Assembly: GCA_029204045.2 (NCBI GenBank)
Contig: CM055077.1
Span: forward strand, 1,447,393 to 1,511,392
Reading direction: 5' to 3'
Source of the DNA: Tillandsia leiboldiana
Taxonomy: Eukaryota; Streptophyta; Magnoliopsida; Poales; Bromeliaceae
DNA: 64,000 nt
Positions 20,823-32,206 of the stretch are shown piece by piece. The translations under genes and the position numbers were made by a program. Every line of letters begins with the position of its first letter. The first letter of the stretch is position 1. The notes under the pieces were generated by a model that ran no database searches, had not been told where the DNA came from, and worked only from the letters and a program-made list of their open reading frames with translations.

Positions 20823-21404
20823 GCGCGGTTGAAAATAGTAATGTAAAGTTTAAACTTAATTTAAAATTTAGTTAAAGATAGAATTTATATAATATATTAG
20901 AAATAGAGTTTATTCAAATTATACATTGATTATATTTAAAAAATTATTTATAATGATTCAAAATAAAAATTGAATTTGTCATCTATTGTTAAGTGTGGAT
21001 TAATTTAAAAAATCGACTATAGTAGGGTTAATTAGAGAAATCGACTACAATAGGATTAATTAGAGAAATTGACCTCAATAAATATAACATTATAAAGTCA
21101 AAAATATTGTATAAGGTATAATTAAATATTTTTTATTAATAAAATATTAATATTTTTTATTTATTTTATTTTATTTTTAAATTTTAAATTTTAAATTGTA
21201 TAATCGATCGGGTATCCTATACCGATTCTAACCGTTATATTTTTTAAAATCAACAATGAATAGAATTATTTTTGTAATTTTATAAAAATTGTGTCCAAAA
21301 CGGAAGAAAAAGGAAAGAGAGAGAGATGCTATTAAGAGGAAAAGGCATCTAAGCGTCTGAGCACTCAGCTCACAACACCCACATCGCCATCACTTTCTCT
21401 CGCC
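19484..21404. other. gene-free spacer containing the compound hairpin
   Basis: AT-rich, with (TA)n tracts at 20143-20179 and 20756-20819 on both sides of the compound hairpin at 20185-20755. Sequence from 20820 to about 21300 is AT-rich and unremarkable. The last 100 bp, including a GA run at 21315-21327, form the BAHD promoter and leader; no clear TATA box was seen there. Confidence 0.5.
20185..20755. mobile_element. compound MITE: four alternating copies forming a ~570-bp hairpin
   Basis: Four units of one MITE in alternating orientation: 20189-20352 (forward, full), 20357-20469 (reverse, truncated), 20470-20590 (forward, truncated) and 20591-20752 (reverse, full). The block as a whole is a nearly perfect palindrome: arms of about 270-280 bp around a 13-nt loop near 20470-20482. 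The outer ends are GGAAAATGCTATGTGTACAC and its complement. Each unit is itself partly palindromic, with several nested ggtgtacatcatacacc-type arms. (TA)n tracts flank both sides. Confidence 0.85.
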
Positions 21405-24400
21405 ATGAGCACCCTCCACGCGGCCACGATCACGAAGTGCGCCCCGGCGCTCGTGGCGCCTAGCGAGCCCACGCCGCACGGCGTGGTCGCGCTCTCGGCG
21501 CTCGACCGCCTCATTGGCATGCGCCTCTCCCGCGACCTCGTGCTCGTGTTCCCCCGCGGCGGCGGCGACCCGGCGCGCGCGGTGCGCGAGGGCCTCGCGC
21601 GGGCACTCGTCCCCTACTACCCCGTCGCGGGGCGCCTCGCGGAGCCACGCCCGGGGGAGCTCGAGGTCGAGTGCACGGGCGAGGGCGTGTGGTTCGTCGA
21701 GGCCACGGCCGCGTGCGCCCTCGAGGACGTGAACCACCTCGGCAGCGCCCCGCTCCCCGTACCCAAGGCCGACCTCGTGGCGCGGCCCCCGCCCGGAGTG
21801 AACAAGGACGACCTCCTCTTCATGATGCAGGTACCCTTCCTTCTCCCTGGGCTTCGTCGAACGCTTTCTTTTCCTTTCCTTTTTTTTTTTTTTTTTTTTT
21901 TAAAAAAAAATTATTTTTGTACATCTATTTGGTGTATATTCTATAACTCCATCCAGTTTAAAATAAGAGCAATGCTACATGTACACCCCAAAGGGGTGTA
22001 CATTATACATCTCCATCATTTTAGTGATGGCGATATTTTTTACGGGTCACATCAAGTGACCTATCATCGCACCCTCACCCTTAGATGGGTGGGGGTGTGA
22101 GATATACACCCCTTACGAGTGTACACATAGCATTTTCCTTAAAATAAAGTAACTTTTATGAAAAATGCTAGATGTACACCCCAAATGGGGTGTACATCTT
22201 ACACCCACCCCATCCTAGGGATGGGTGAATTTCACTCGTCACATGATGTGACGAGTGGATGAATACCCACCCCAAGATGGGATGGGTGTAGGATGTACAC
22301 CCTATTTGGGATGTACACCTAGCACTTCTCAAATTTTATTCGTAATTTCAAAATAACGAATGAAAAATTTTTTATTCTAAAATAGATAAAATATATATCA
22401 TACATCCCAAATAAAATTTATGAATATTATTATTATTATTATTTTAAAAAAAATGTTGAGTCTACAATCAAAAAAAGTTTTAAGGTTTGTAACAGCTATC
22501 ACTCCTCCCCAAAGATTTTTAAGGTTTATTATTGTTATTATTCTTTTTAAGTAAAATGATGTTAAAATATATAAAAAAATTTAGAGTTTGGATGGAGTGA
22601 TATTAAGATTATAGTTCATTTTGACTGGTAAATTTAGCAAATGAATAAAAAAAATGATAAAATTAAAATAAAATAGATTATGGGCAAAATAAACTGAAGT
22701 TTACTCAAAAATTAATATAAACAACAATCTTATATATTACTGGGAGTCACTTGCTTAATTTTGCGATTCGACCATTTGTGTTGGTTCGAATGCTGGGCCC
22801 TCTTTTGTTATTTAGCTTCGCTGTAACCTCTCTCTAAGTCCTGTCCTGTACGTTTCAAATAGGGTATATCCCTGTTTAATCAAAAAAAAAAAAAACAATC
22901 TTATATAAGAATTCTTACTTTTTAATCTTTGAATTAATACTATTTCATCTATAACCATTAAAATTTAAACATTTAAGTTTGAAAGTAAATAATAATTTAT
23001 TATTTATTTACTATTAATAATATTTTAGCGTCATTTTTTTTTTACTAAGTGTTTTGTTGTACATAAAAAAAGCACAAGAGTGTATGTATATATTGCTTTA
23101 AAATATTCGGATCAAAAAGTTTAGAACCACAAAATGAAAGATTGTTAGTTGAAAAATCAGAATATTATAAAGACTTCCCATCTAATTTATCAGACTGAGA
23201 ATATACAGTACTTTTGAAAATAAAATTCAAATTAAATAGATTTTCAGATGAATTAAAATTTAGATAAATACTTTTATTTTTATTGTTTGTTTTTGTAGCT
23301 ATTAAATTAATTTTTTTAAAATTTTGTTATTTGATTTAGTATAAAATAAAAAATATAAATATTAAAATTTTTCTTCATTAATATTTTTTTTATTAATTAT
23401 TTTTATTTTTTTATAAGTAATTTTGATCAGAAAATATACGAAAGTTAATTATAGCACTTTGAAAGTGCCGATGAAGTGACAAAGAGTTGGAAAATACTTA
23501 TACATTCCACTTAAAAAAAAAAAAAAAAAAAAACAAACGTGCTTAATAAAAATATATATTTTATATTTTATTTATGTAATAATTAAATTATCATTCACTG
23601 ATAAGATGGAATGGGGGAATAGGTTGGTATACCTATTCCCCCCAAACCGGATTGTCCGGGTAAAAAATGAGGACAACTTGTTAATTCCTCCCAAACCGGA
23701 TTGTTCCGGTAAAAATCAGGACAACTTGTTAACAGGGAGATATCTTATTCCCCCCTCCTTTCTGAACAAGCCCACATGGGCCTCCCCGAATATGACCTCC
23801 CTCCACTTCTCTTTTCACTGTACCCTCCACTTCTTGATGCTTCTAATTTTTTATTTTATTTTTATTTTATTTTATTTTTTATTTTTTTTGCTCTCTTCAT
23901 GCTTCGGTCTTTTTATTATTTTTTTATTTTTTTAAATAAGAATTTTTAATTTTTAAAAGATATTTAAATTTATAAAATTTAAATTTAATTTTTTTTCTTC
24001 TATAAATTTAATTTTTTTAAATTTTTTATTTTAATAAATTTAAAAATTTTATTTTATTTCATTTTTATAAAAAATAATATTAATTTCAAAATTTTAAAAT
24101 TTATACAAATTTTTTATAAATCCTTTAAAATTTATATAAATTTAAAAATTAAAATTTTTACTCCCACCTAAAATTAATAAAAATTAATTTTTTTTTACTC
24201 CCACTTAAAATTTTTATAAATAATAAAATTAATAAAAATTAATTATCTATTAAAAGTAAAGGTATTTTTGTCATTTAACACAAAAGTTAACTCTTTATTT
24301 CTCTTATTTTTCAATCACTTCCAAACACTATTTTTCTTATATCTGGTATTAAACTAAAATCCAACCAAACACAAATTTACAATAGTTCCAATTTGTTTCA

Positions 24401-24671
24401 AAAATTATACTTATCTCTGGTACTGCTAATTTTCTCTTATACCACAACCAAACGAAGCCCTAATTACTTGATATAATTAATAAAAATATCTCGATGTATA
24501 TTATATTCCTCTTTTTTAGCATTACTCTAAAAAGTTAGGGTAAACTTTAATTGCTCTTTGTAGTTCAACTTATTTTTACTCTATCTTTTTATGATTTAAA
24601 AATTATACTTAATTATTTAGTAAATTGACTATTAATTTTATGATTATGATATATTTTTTATAATTTTATTA

Positions 24672-24763
<92 letters not shown>

Positions 24764-24998
24764 TTGGGCTGGAATGCTATTGATAGCACCAACTCAATTT
24801 TGCCACCCACTTTGTAGCCATTGGATCGCATTGAGATTCGTGCAAATTTTTTAATTAAAAAGAATAGCTTTTTACTTTTTACTTTTTTTTTTTATTTTTT
24901 TTTTTCATTAAAGAGCCTTCACAAATCTCAATGCGATCCAATGGCTACAAAGTAGGTGGCAAAGTTGGGTTGGTGCTATCAATAGCATTCCAGCCCAA

Positions 24999-25057
<59 letters not shown>

Positions 25058-26011
25058 ATTATTATTATTTTTTTTTTTTGTTTCAACCCTATTTTATCTT
25101 AATGCCAACACCAACCTGGCGCTCAAAATTTATTCCAGGTGACTGAATTCGAGTGTGGGGGCGTCGCGGTCGGGGTCACGTACAACCACCTCGTCTTCGA
25201 CGGGCTCGGCGCCGCCCAGTTCGTGAATGCGGTGGCGGAGATGGCGCGGGGCCTCGCCGAGCTCTCGGTGAGCCCAACATGGCGCCGCGAGTCCATTCTC
25301 GGCCCAGAACCGACCAAGCCAACCTCGGCCCAAAACGGCCCGGCACCTCCGAAGTTCACCTTCTACCGATTCCGCTCGTCCGAGTTCGACATCCCCCTGG
25401 AGTCCATCGACCGGGTCAAGGACCGCGTCCGGTCCGAGTCGGGCCTCAAGTGCACGACCTTCGAGGCGGTGACGGCGATGGCGTGGCGATCCCGCACGCG
25501 CGCGATCCACCACGAGACGTCGGAGCCCTATGCGGACGTCCGCTTGAACTTCATGGCCAACGTCCGCCCCGTCCTATGCGACCTCCTCGGTATCGGGAGC
25601 GGGTACTACGGGAACTGCGTGTACCCGGTGGGGATATCCGCCCCGGGGGAGCGCGTCGCGGGCGAGTCGCTGACGGCGTTAGTGAAGCAGATCCGCGACG
25701 CGAAGCAGGCGGTGACGGCGGGGTTCACGGCGTGGCTGAGCGGGGGCGCGCGGGGGGAGCACTTCAACGTGCCGTTAAATTACGGGACGTTGATGGTGAC
25801 GGAGTGGAGCCGCCTCGGTTACGGTGACGTCGAATTCTTCGGGTCGGGTGGGCCCAGCTACATATTCCCGTTGACGGGCGAGTTAAACGTGCTCGGCACG
25901 TGCGTCTACGTGCGCCCGCCCGTGCCCAAACAGGGTGTGCGTCTCGTGATGCACTGCGTCGAGGACCGACACGTGGCGGCGTTACAGGCCGAGTTGGAGA
26001 AGTTGGTCTAA
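21405..26011 (+). CDS. BAHD-family acyl-CoA-dependent acyltransferase
   Basis: Transfers an acyl group from an acyl-CoA to an alcohol or amine in the cytosol; the substrate cannot be inferred. Two exons, 21405-21830 and 25139-26011, join in phase 0 (CAG/GTACCC donor, TTCCAG/GTGACT acceptor) to give 432 residues, normal for the family. The N-terminal half carries the usual ALVPYYPVAGRL. The second exon opens with VTEFECGG and holds the catalytic HxxxD motif as HLVFD (His159, Asp163). The structural motif DFGWG near the C-terminus is replaced by EFFGSG at 374-379, in the right context (WSRLGYGDV before, GPSYIFPL after). Exons are about 70% GC against a very AT-rich intron. The 3308-bp intron holds two MITEs, a SINE-like insert, a Harbinger-like remnant and a TA-flanked inverted repeat, yet the frame is intact. 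An AATAAA lies at about 26062. Confidence 0.93.
21972..22134. mobile_element. MITE, TGTACACCCC family, in BAHD intron
   Basis: About 163 bp, from aatgctacatgtacacccc to gtgtacacatagcatt, closely similar to the full units of the 20.2-kb hairpin. The flanks ttaaaaataa (left) and ttaaaataa (right) look like a slightly worn 9-bp duplication. Confidence 0.75.
22157..22331. mobile_element. second MITE, diverged TGTACACCCC family, in BAHD intron
   Basis: Inverted ends aatgctagatgtacacccc and gggatgtacacctagcactt. It is strongly self-complementary (cacccaccccatcc / gggatgggtg; cgtcacatgatgtgacg). It lies only about 20 bp after the previous copy and is a different subfamily. Confidence 0.7.
22737..22893 (+). 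mobile_element. SINE-like retroposon with 14-bp TSD
   Basis: A 157-bp insert ending in poly-A, bounded by perfect direct copies of AACAATCTTATATA (22723-22736 and 22894-22907). It contains GGTTCGAATGC, close to a Pol III B-box, about 50 bp from its 5' end. A clear A-box was not seen, so a tRNA-derived SINE is likely but not proven. It sits in the BAHD intron, in sense. Confidence 0.7.
23606..24461. mobile_element. diverged PIF/Harbinger-like MITE remnant in BAHD intron
   Basis: Resembles the 32.2- and 60.9-kb elements in plan. One side has gggggaatagg and tattcccccc words, the middle is AAATTT-rich, and the right side has repeated ccaaacac words ending accaaacgaagccc|taa at 24461. The left end is not clear, and no left TSD was found. 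Confidence 0.45.
24676..25054. mobile_element. TA-microsatellite-flanked inverted-repeat element in BAHD intron
   Basis: The core 24761-25001 has inverted arms of about 80-90 bp (gagttgggctggaatgctat on the left, complement on the right) around a T-rich loop. It is bounded by (TA)n at 24676-24760 and 25002-25054. It ends about 80 bp before the BAHD exon-2 acceptor. The same terminal words recur in the 30.6-31.6-kb cluster. Confidence 0.8.
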
Positions 26012-26512
26012 TTAAGAAGGAAACCCCCTACGCACGTACTCGACCGTGTTATCTCTATTTAAATAAAGGAAAGTTTCTAATTATTAATTATATTATAAAC
26101 CGTACGTGAGATGTACGATCAAGTTGTATCCTTCCTTTATCTAATTAAGTTTGTTTGTTTATTTCGGCGCATGCAATAAATGATCGAATTAGAGAGTTGT
26201 GATGTGTATCCATGTGCATCAATCTAAATGCGACTCGAGCTAGTTTTGTTTTTACTTTAAATTTAATAAATAAATCCGATTAAATGAGCCCATTAGTTAA
26301 TATTAAAATCATAACCGTTAATTACATTTTCTGGTTTGCTGATACAGCGGAGTGAGTAGGAAAAACAAAAATTGAATAGAACGGCTTTCGTCGATCAGTG
26401 ATCGTCATCTCACTGTGGCGAGAAACTTTTCATAGAATTATTGTCGGCAATGAAGAGCAATTTAATTTCTTTGCAAAATTATTTTCTCCACTAATGACTC
26501 TTAACTCTTCAG

Positions 26513-26756
26513 GTCACAGAATTCAAGTGTGGCGGCTTCACAGTCGGTATTACTTGCAACCACACAGTCTCGCCGTGCCAACGGTCAGTCCTACCTGGTG
26601 CCGAGAATCCATTCCTGGGCCACCTAATTAGCCCACTGCTCCAGCCCAAGGGCCGACAGGGCCCAAGATAAAATTCACTTCCTACAAATTCAAATCTGCA
26701 GAACTTGACATTAATTTCCCTCCACAGCATCAACCAAGTCAAGGACCAATGATGAG
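26513..26756 (+). pseudogene. partial BAHD exon-2 pseudogene
   Basis: Starts after an intact-looking acceptor (ctcttcag) with VTEFKCGG, matching the start of exon 2 of the BAHD gene 500 bp upstream. After the NH of the HxxxD site about 25 residues are deleted with a frame change. Similarity then resumes as SPTWCRESIPGPP, followed by an in-frame TAG and a decayed stretch similar to KFTFYRFRSSEFDI. The rest of the domain and any first exon are absent. It cannot make an active enzyme; it is a tandem duplicate that lost its ends. Confidence 0.8.
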
Positions 26757-29166
26757 TCGCCATTGGTAATCTCTTCGAAATTAAAGATACAACATCATCA
26801 ACAAAAAAAATAATACTACTGTTAAAAGGCCCTTCTAGTTAAATTAAGTGGATCTGTACGATTTTTTTTATATTTCTTTTTTTAGTTTTTACATTTTCAT
26901 TTAGGATCTGTTTGGACGTCAAAATTTTAAAAAAAAAAATTTCAGTTTAAAATAAGATCACGTCAACAATGACTTTTTAAAGTAATTTGTCTTTGCGACG
27001 TCATCTTGCAGTGTACTCATCCATTAATCACTGTAAAACTCTTAAATTAATTTTTTTAAAAAATCCAAAATAAAGTACTGAGCATTTAAACATGCCTTTT
27101 AGTATTGTACACGCTTCGGATAATATATAGGTTGCTCCGACCAATGAACAGTTCTACGAAGGTAAGTGTTAGATGTGGTGGAAGCGGAGGGCTAGGTCCG
27201 ATTCCGAAGCCCACCATTGATATTGAATAGATTGTGCGGGGGGCGGAGCCTTCCGCGGTACTGATCAGATCCGCTAAGAAAAAAAATCGTTAAGATTAGT
27301 GTTTTTTTTTTTTTTTTTTGCCCTAGAAAGATCGTGCGTTTGTACGATCATCTGAACTTTGTATTCCCTTTGTTCCGACATAGTAAAACTCTATTTTTTA
27401 GTCCGTAGTTTTTTTTCTGCAAATTTTTTGTTACGTAAATCTGTATGTTTTATTTTGTTCATATTTTTAAGAATTACTTTTGTGTGGTGATCGCATATTG
27501 ATCTGTGTATAGTTTATGCGCTCGTTGCTACCCGTAAGCATCAGTAAGCATGAAAACACAATAATGAAAAAAAGAAAAGAAAAAGCAGCTACACAATAAT
27601 GAAAAAAAGAAAAGAAAAAGCAGCTGCCTAAGGCTTTTCAGCTTCTTAATTACCACATAAATGAAGGTCAATTGGACATAAAAAGCTTTAGATAAAGATA
27701 GTTTAATCCAACAATATTAAACTTTGTATTAAAAAAAGAAAACAAATTGAGAGAGATTTAGAATGAGTGTTTGTTAGTAAAATACCATCAAACTATTATT
27801 GACAAAAGCTAGTACAAGTACTACAACAACACGTACGTACGTACGTAGTTCGACATATTTCATAAATATATATTTATGAGAATAACTAGATAATTTCACT
27901 GCAGGAGATTGAAAGAAAGATCAAATCAATTTATGAGAGCAAATTGCCAAAGTCCAACTTTTGGACTAAGCTAAAAAGTAGGGAGCCAAGCACCACCTAC
28001 AAATACGACATTTTTGTGCATTTGTTTGACTTAATTAAGGTTCTAATTTTCAAGTCACCTATAATATAATTCTAAATAGCAGTGAGAACGGTTCCATTCA
28101 ACTTCTTATTATAAACCCTAGACCAATGAATATTAATTTTGTTTTCAAACAATCCAGTTTCAATCGTACATTTTGCTGAATTTTTCTCCCTTGTTTTCTG
28201 GTCTATGTTGCTTTCTAAGTTTGGATGGAAATCTAAAACGTGCTCTCATTATTTATAGACCACGTAAAAATATTTTACAATAAGTAAATTCTTAGCTCAG
28301 TTCATATTTTAAATAAATAAAACGATAGCATATTATTTTATTCTCAAAAAAAAAAAAACAAGTAAATTTTTAAATGTTGTTTCTTCTATACAAATTTGCT
28401 TTAACAAGCTTTCATCATGGTATAGGAAAATTTGTAGATTAGATTTTAATTTTAAGTTTCATATGTTAGATTTTAAATTTAAGTTACATATGATTTGATC
28501 GTGGTAATAGCTTCTTCTTTTCTTTTTTTTCTCTGTTACCAACCGCTTGTGTAATCTTGACCCGTGTTGAATTATATAAAACAACATCGCTTATTTTATA
28601 TAATTTAATATAGCTAGCAGCAGAATAGAAAATTTTAAATTCAAATCATACCAGGATGTAATTTAATAAAATATCAGAATAGAAATTTATAAATTCAAGT
28701 TATATATATAGGGCTCCTAGCACAGTTGATTTTCTCTTATTTAATTCAAGTTTACGTTTCCAGACGGACGAGTACAAATATAAAAGTATAAAAATATTGT
28801 TCCCTAAAAGCTTAAATTTTTAAAAAATAACGATTTTTTCATATAATTTAACATGATATCAGAATATAAGATCTTAAGTTCAAATTTTGTTAGGCCCCTA
28901 ACATTATTTAATTTTTTTCTATTTAATTAAGTAAACTCTATTAAAAAATTTTGAGTTCATACGTGAGGAGAGTGTTGAATGAAAAATCTTAATCCATTTA
29001 ATTAAGCAAGAGGTACTTAGTTCAAGTCATACTAGACTTCTAGCGTTATTTAATTTTTTCTAATTTAATTAAATTTACATCTTGAGTCTATTAGAAAGTC
29101 TCGAATCCGAACATGAAAAAAAGTGTTGAATATAAAATTTTAAGATTTTAAAGAATAACAACTGTT

Positions 29167-29423
29167 GTATATAATTTAACGACTAGATTTAAAACCCACT
29201 TACTAAGTAATTCTAATGTATATATCTTGTTTGTTTTTTTATCTTTTTTTTTTTTGCAAAAAGTGAAGTGTTCAAAATTTTGACCATTTCCATATAATTT
29301 AACAACTAGATCTAAAACCCACTTACTAAGTAATTCTAATGTATATATCTTGGTTTTTTTCTTTTTTTTTTTTTTTCTTTTTTTTGCAAAAAGGGAAGTG
29401 TTCAAAATTTTGACCATTTCCAT
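29167..29423. repeat. tandem duplication, ~123-bp unit
   Basis: Two copies of a unit that starts tataatttaac, includes acccacttactaagtaattc and ends gttcaaaattttgaccattt, joined directly at about 29290. They differ by a few bases and by T-run length. Non-coding. Confidence 0.8.
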
Positions 29424-30257
29424 AAAAGAGTTTACTTGTGAGGTAACACTAACATATATTATATGCCAAAGAGTAATGTTGCTTGTGTATTTACATTTTT
29501 AGGAGCCTTAGAAATTGTTTTTCTTTTTTTTTTTAAAAAAAAGAAAAACAATTTTAAAAGAAGAAGAAGAAGAAAAAGAGTTCAAAATCATGACACTGAT
29601 GTGCACTGCCGCCCTATATGTTCTCTTCTCCGCCGCCCTCGTGTTCATGTGCCCTACTTTTATTACTCCTATTATAATTAATTAATTGTGGCTTTTTCCA
29701 TATAAATTGGCTATTAGATTTGTTCTTTTATTACTAAATACTACAGCATATTAGAGTGCCCAATAAAGTAAAAAAAAAATTAAGTTGCTTTTGGAGGAAT
29801 AAAATTGTGTTGAGTTCTTTCATATTTTTATTTATTTATTTATTTATTTATTTATTTCGCAAAAAAAATATGGCCATCTAATTACATAACTAATTAGCTA
29901 GTCCTACGTACGTACATGCATCAATTGAATCAATCTATTCCTTCTTAATTACTTTATATACTCAAAAATTTTGCAGTACAATTCAACATCACAAAATCAC
30001 CGATCAGATCACGGCAAACCTACCTACCTACCTAGTTCTATATTAATTAATATTTCAACAACTCTGATGTTCGTCCAAACAATTAAATTACTTTCTCACA
30101 CAATTCAACATGCAAATTACTTTAATTTTAAAATATAACAAAAAAAAAAGAAAAGCAAATAAAGATCTCTATTGTAATAAGGGACTGTTTGACTCCTGTA
30201 ACAAGTATTTCTGCTTATGAACTCAGTAATCTTATTTTTAATTCATGCAGTAATAAA

Positions 30258-30337
30258 AAAAAAATACTAGATGTACATTTCAGAATGGAGTGGATGTAGA
30301 ATGTACACCCTATTTGAAATGTACATCTAGCATTGGT
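30258..30337. mobile_element. short internally deleted MITE, TGTACA family
   Basis: 80 bp with inverted ends (tactagatgtacat and atgtacatctagcattgg) and direct 9-bp flanks AGTAATAAA (30249-30257, 30338-30346). Same family as the 13.8- and 22.2-kb copies, with the centre lost. Confidence 0.7.
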
Positions 30338-30491
30338 AGTAATAAAAGCACTACTTTTTTAAATAATTAATTGAATACTCGTCTAAAAATGACTTGACTG
30401 AAGCAAAAGTCAAAGAGTCGGCCCAATCCTCGCTTAATTTGGTTCACTGGTCTACGTCAAATTTTCTCCTATATACTAAGTAACGCTGCAA

Positions 30492-30495
<4 letters not shown>

Positions 30496-30585
<90 letters not shown>

Positions 30586-31042
30586 GCTCTTATGCTGGTA
30601 AAAATATCAAATTATTTGTGCTGGTGAGTTTTTTACTATTGGATATAGGAATGTACGGTTAGGAAGATGGTGGGCCTCTTGAGTTTAGTGGGTGGTTGGT
30701 GGAATAGTATGATATAAGAGATAAAATTAATTAAAGAATTAGATCTAACGGTAGAAAACTTACAAACACCAATTGATTGGTACTTATACAAGCATAGTAG
30801 CCGGACTCATATATATATATAATTCAGCTACCATGCTTGCAAAAGTGTCAAACAATTGGTGCTAATAAGTTTTTTACCATTAAATTTATTTTTTTGACTA
30901 ATTCAATACCCTAGATGATGTTATTTCACCAATCATCCACTAAATTCAAAAAGCCAACTATTATCCTAGCTACACATCCTTCCATCCAAAAAATACAAAT
31001 CTACAAACATCAATAAGTTGATATTTTTAAAAATATAAAACT

Positions 31043-31132
<90 letters not shown>

Positions 31133-31603
31133 GAGTATATATAGTAGAAATATATGTTTTTAAAAGCACAAGCACATTTATTCTTGTGAGCTTTTTACCA
31201 TTGGATTTGTATTGGGATTTATGTTTTTTACTTTATCTTTCTCTTTTTTTAGTTGATTTTAAAAAAACATAAATTTCAATACAAATTTAATGGTAAAAGA
31301 TTTACAAATATGAATGTGCTTGTGTTTTTAAAACCATCTCTCTCTTTCTCTCTCTCTCCATATATATATATATATAGAGTCCGGCTACTATACTATCGAT
31401 AGTACCAAGCATTTGGTGCTATCAAGTTTTCTACCCTTAGATCAATCCGTTTAATTATTTTCACCCTTTAAATTTTACTATTTTCCCAACCACTCATTAA
31501 ACCCAAGGGGCCCACTATCATCTCAACCACATATTTTTTAATTCAACGGTTAAAAACTTAATAGTACCAATAACATCTTACTATTAATAGTATTCCAGCC
31601 TAG

Positions 31604-31655
<52 letters not shown>

Positions 31656-31850
31656 GAGTTTTTATATTTTTAAAAGTATAAAATTATTTGTATTTATAAA
31701 TTTTTAATTTTTTCATAAATTGATATACGGTTAAGATGATAGTGGACTCTTTGAAATAATCTAATTTAAAAAGTAAAATTAATCGAACAAATAAATATAA
31801 CTATAAAAAATTTACAAATATCAATTACTTAATCTTTTTATAACTAGCCA

Positions 31851-31928
<78 letters not shown>
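30496..31928. mobile_element. cluster of five MITE-like elements separated by (TA)n tracts
   Basis: (TA)n tracts at 30496-30578, 31051-31129, 31605-31650 and 31854-31928, plus short ones near 30809 and 31362, alternate with five 200-240-bp segments: 30579-30808, 30821-31050, 31130-31362, 31377-31604 and 31651-31853. Segments share terminal words (gagtccggctacta starts one; its complement ends another) and internal words such as ttttttaccattgga. The third segment is a clear inverted repeat. The family matches the element at 24761-25001. Confidence 0.75.
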
Positions 31929-31932
<4 letters not shown>

Positions 31933-32206
31933 ATTTAGGAACATACCAATGAAGATAAGTTTAATTAAATGATTAATATAAGTTTTAAAATATATTAATT
32001 TAATTTGTAATAAATAAATAAATAAAAAAACTGTCACTAGAGACATACTGTTTAACACCGACATGTGGGGCCCACGTGTCACCCTCGGACAGCGTAGCAT
32101 TAAAACCACCAAAATTATTCTGCCAACTCATCGCAGTCTCTTCTGCAACAAGAAAACGCGAGAGAGGGAGAGAGAGAGGCGGCGAAAAGAAAGAAATCGA
32201 CACTAA

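Larger units (their letters stand above)
26757..30480. other. gene-free AT-rich region with simple and tandem repeats
   Basis: No supportable gene. It contains a tandem pair of about 38-bp purine-rich units (27553-27625, cacaataatgaaaaaaagaa), an ACGT run at 27832-27848, and degenerate copies of a phrase resembling gatatcagaa...aagttcaaa at about 28610-29130. It also holds a tandem duplication of about 123 bp at 29167-29423, an (ATTT)n tract at 29827-29857 and the small MITE at 30258-30337. Confidence 0.5.

Noticed and set aside
21390..21823. Arg/Ala-rich frames on both strands over BAHD exon 1
   Set aside because: High GC removes stop codons in other frames; the real frame carries BAHD motifs and splices in phase.
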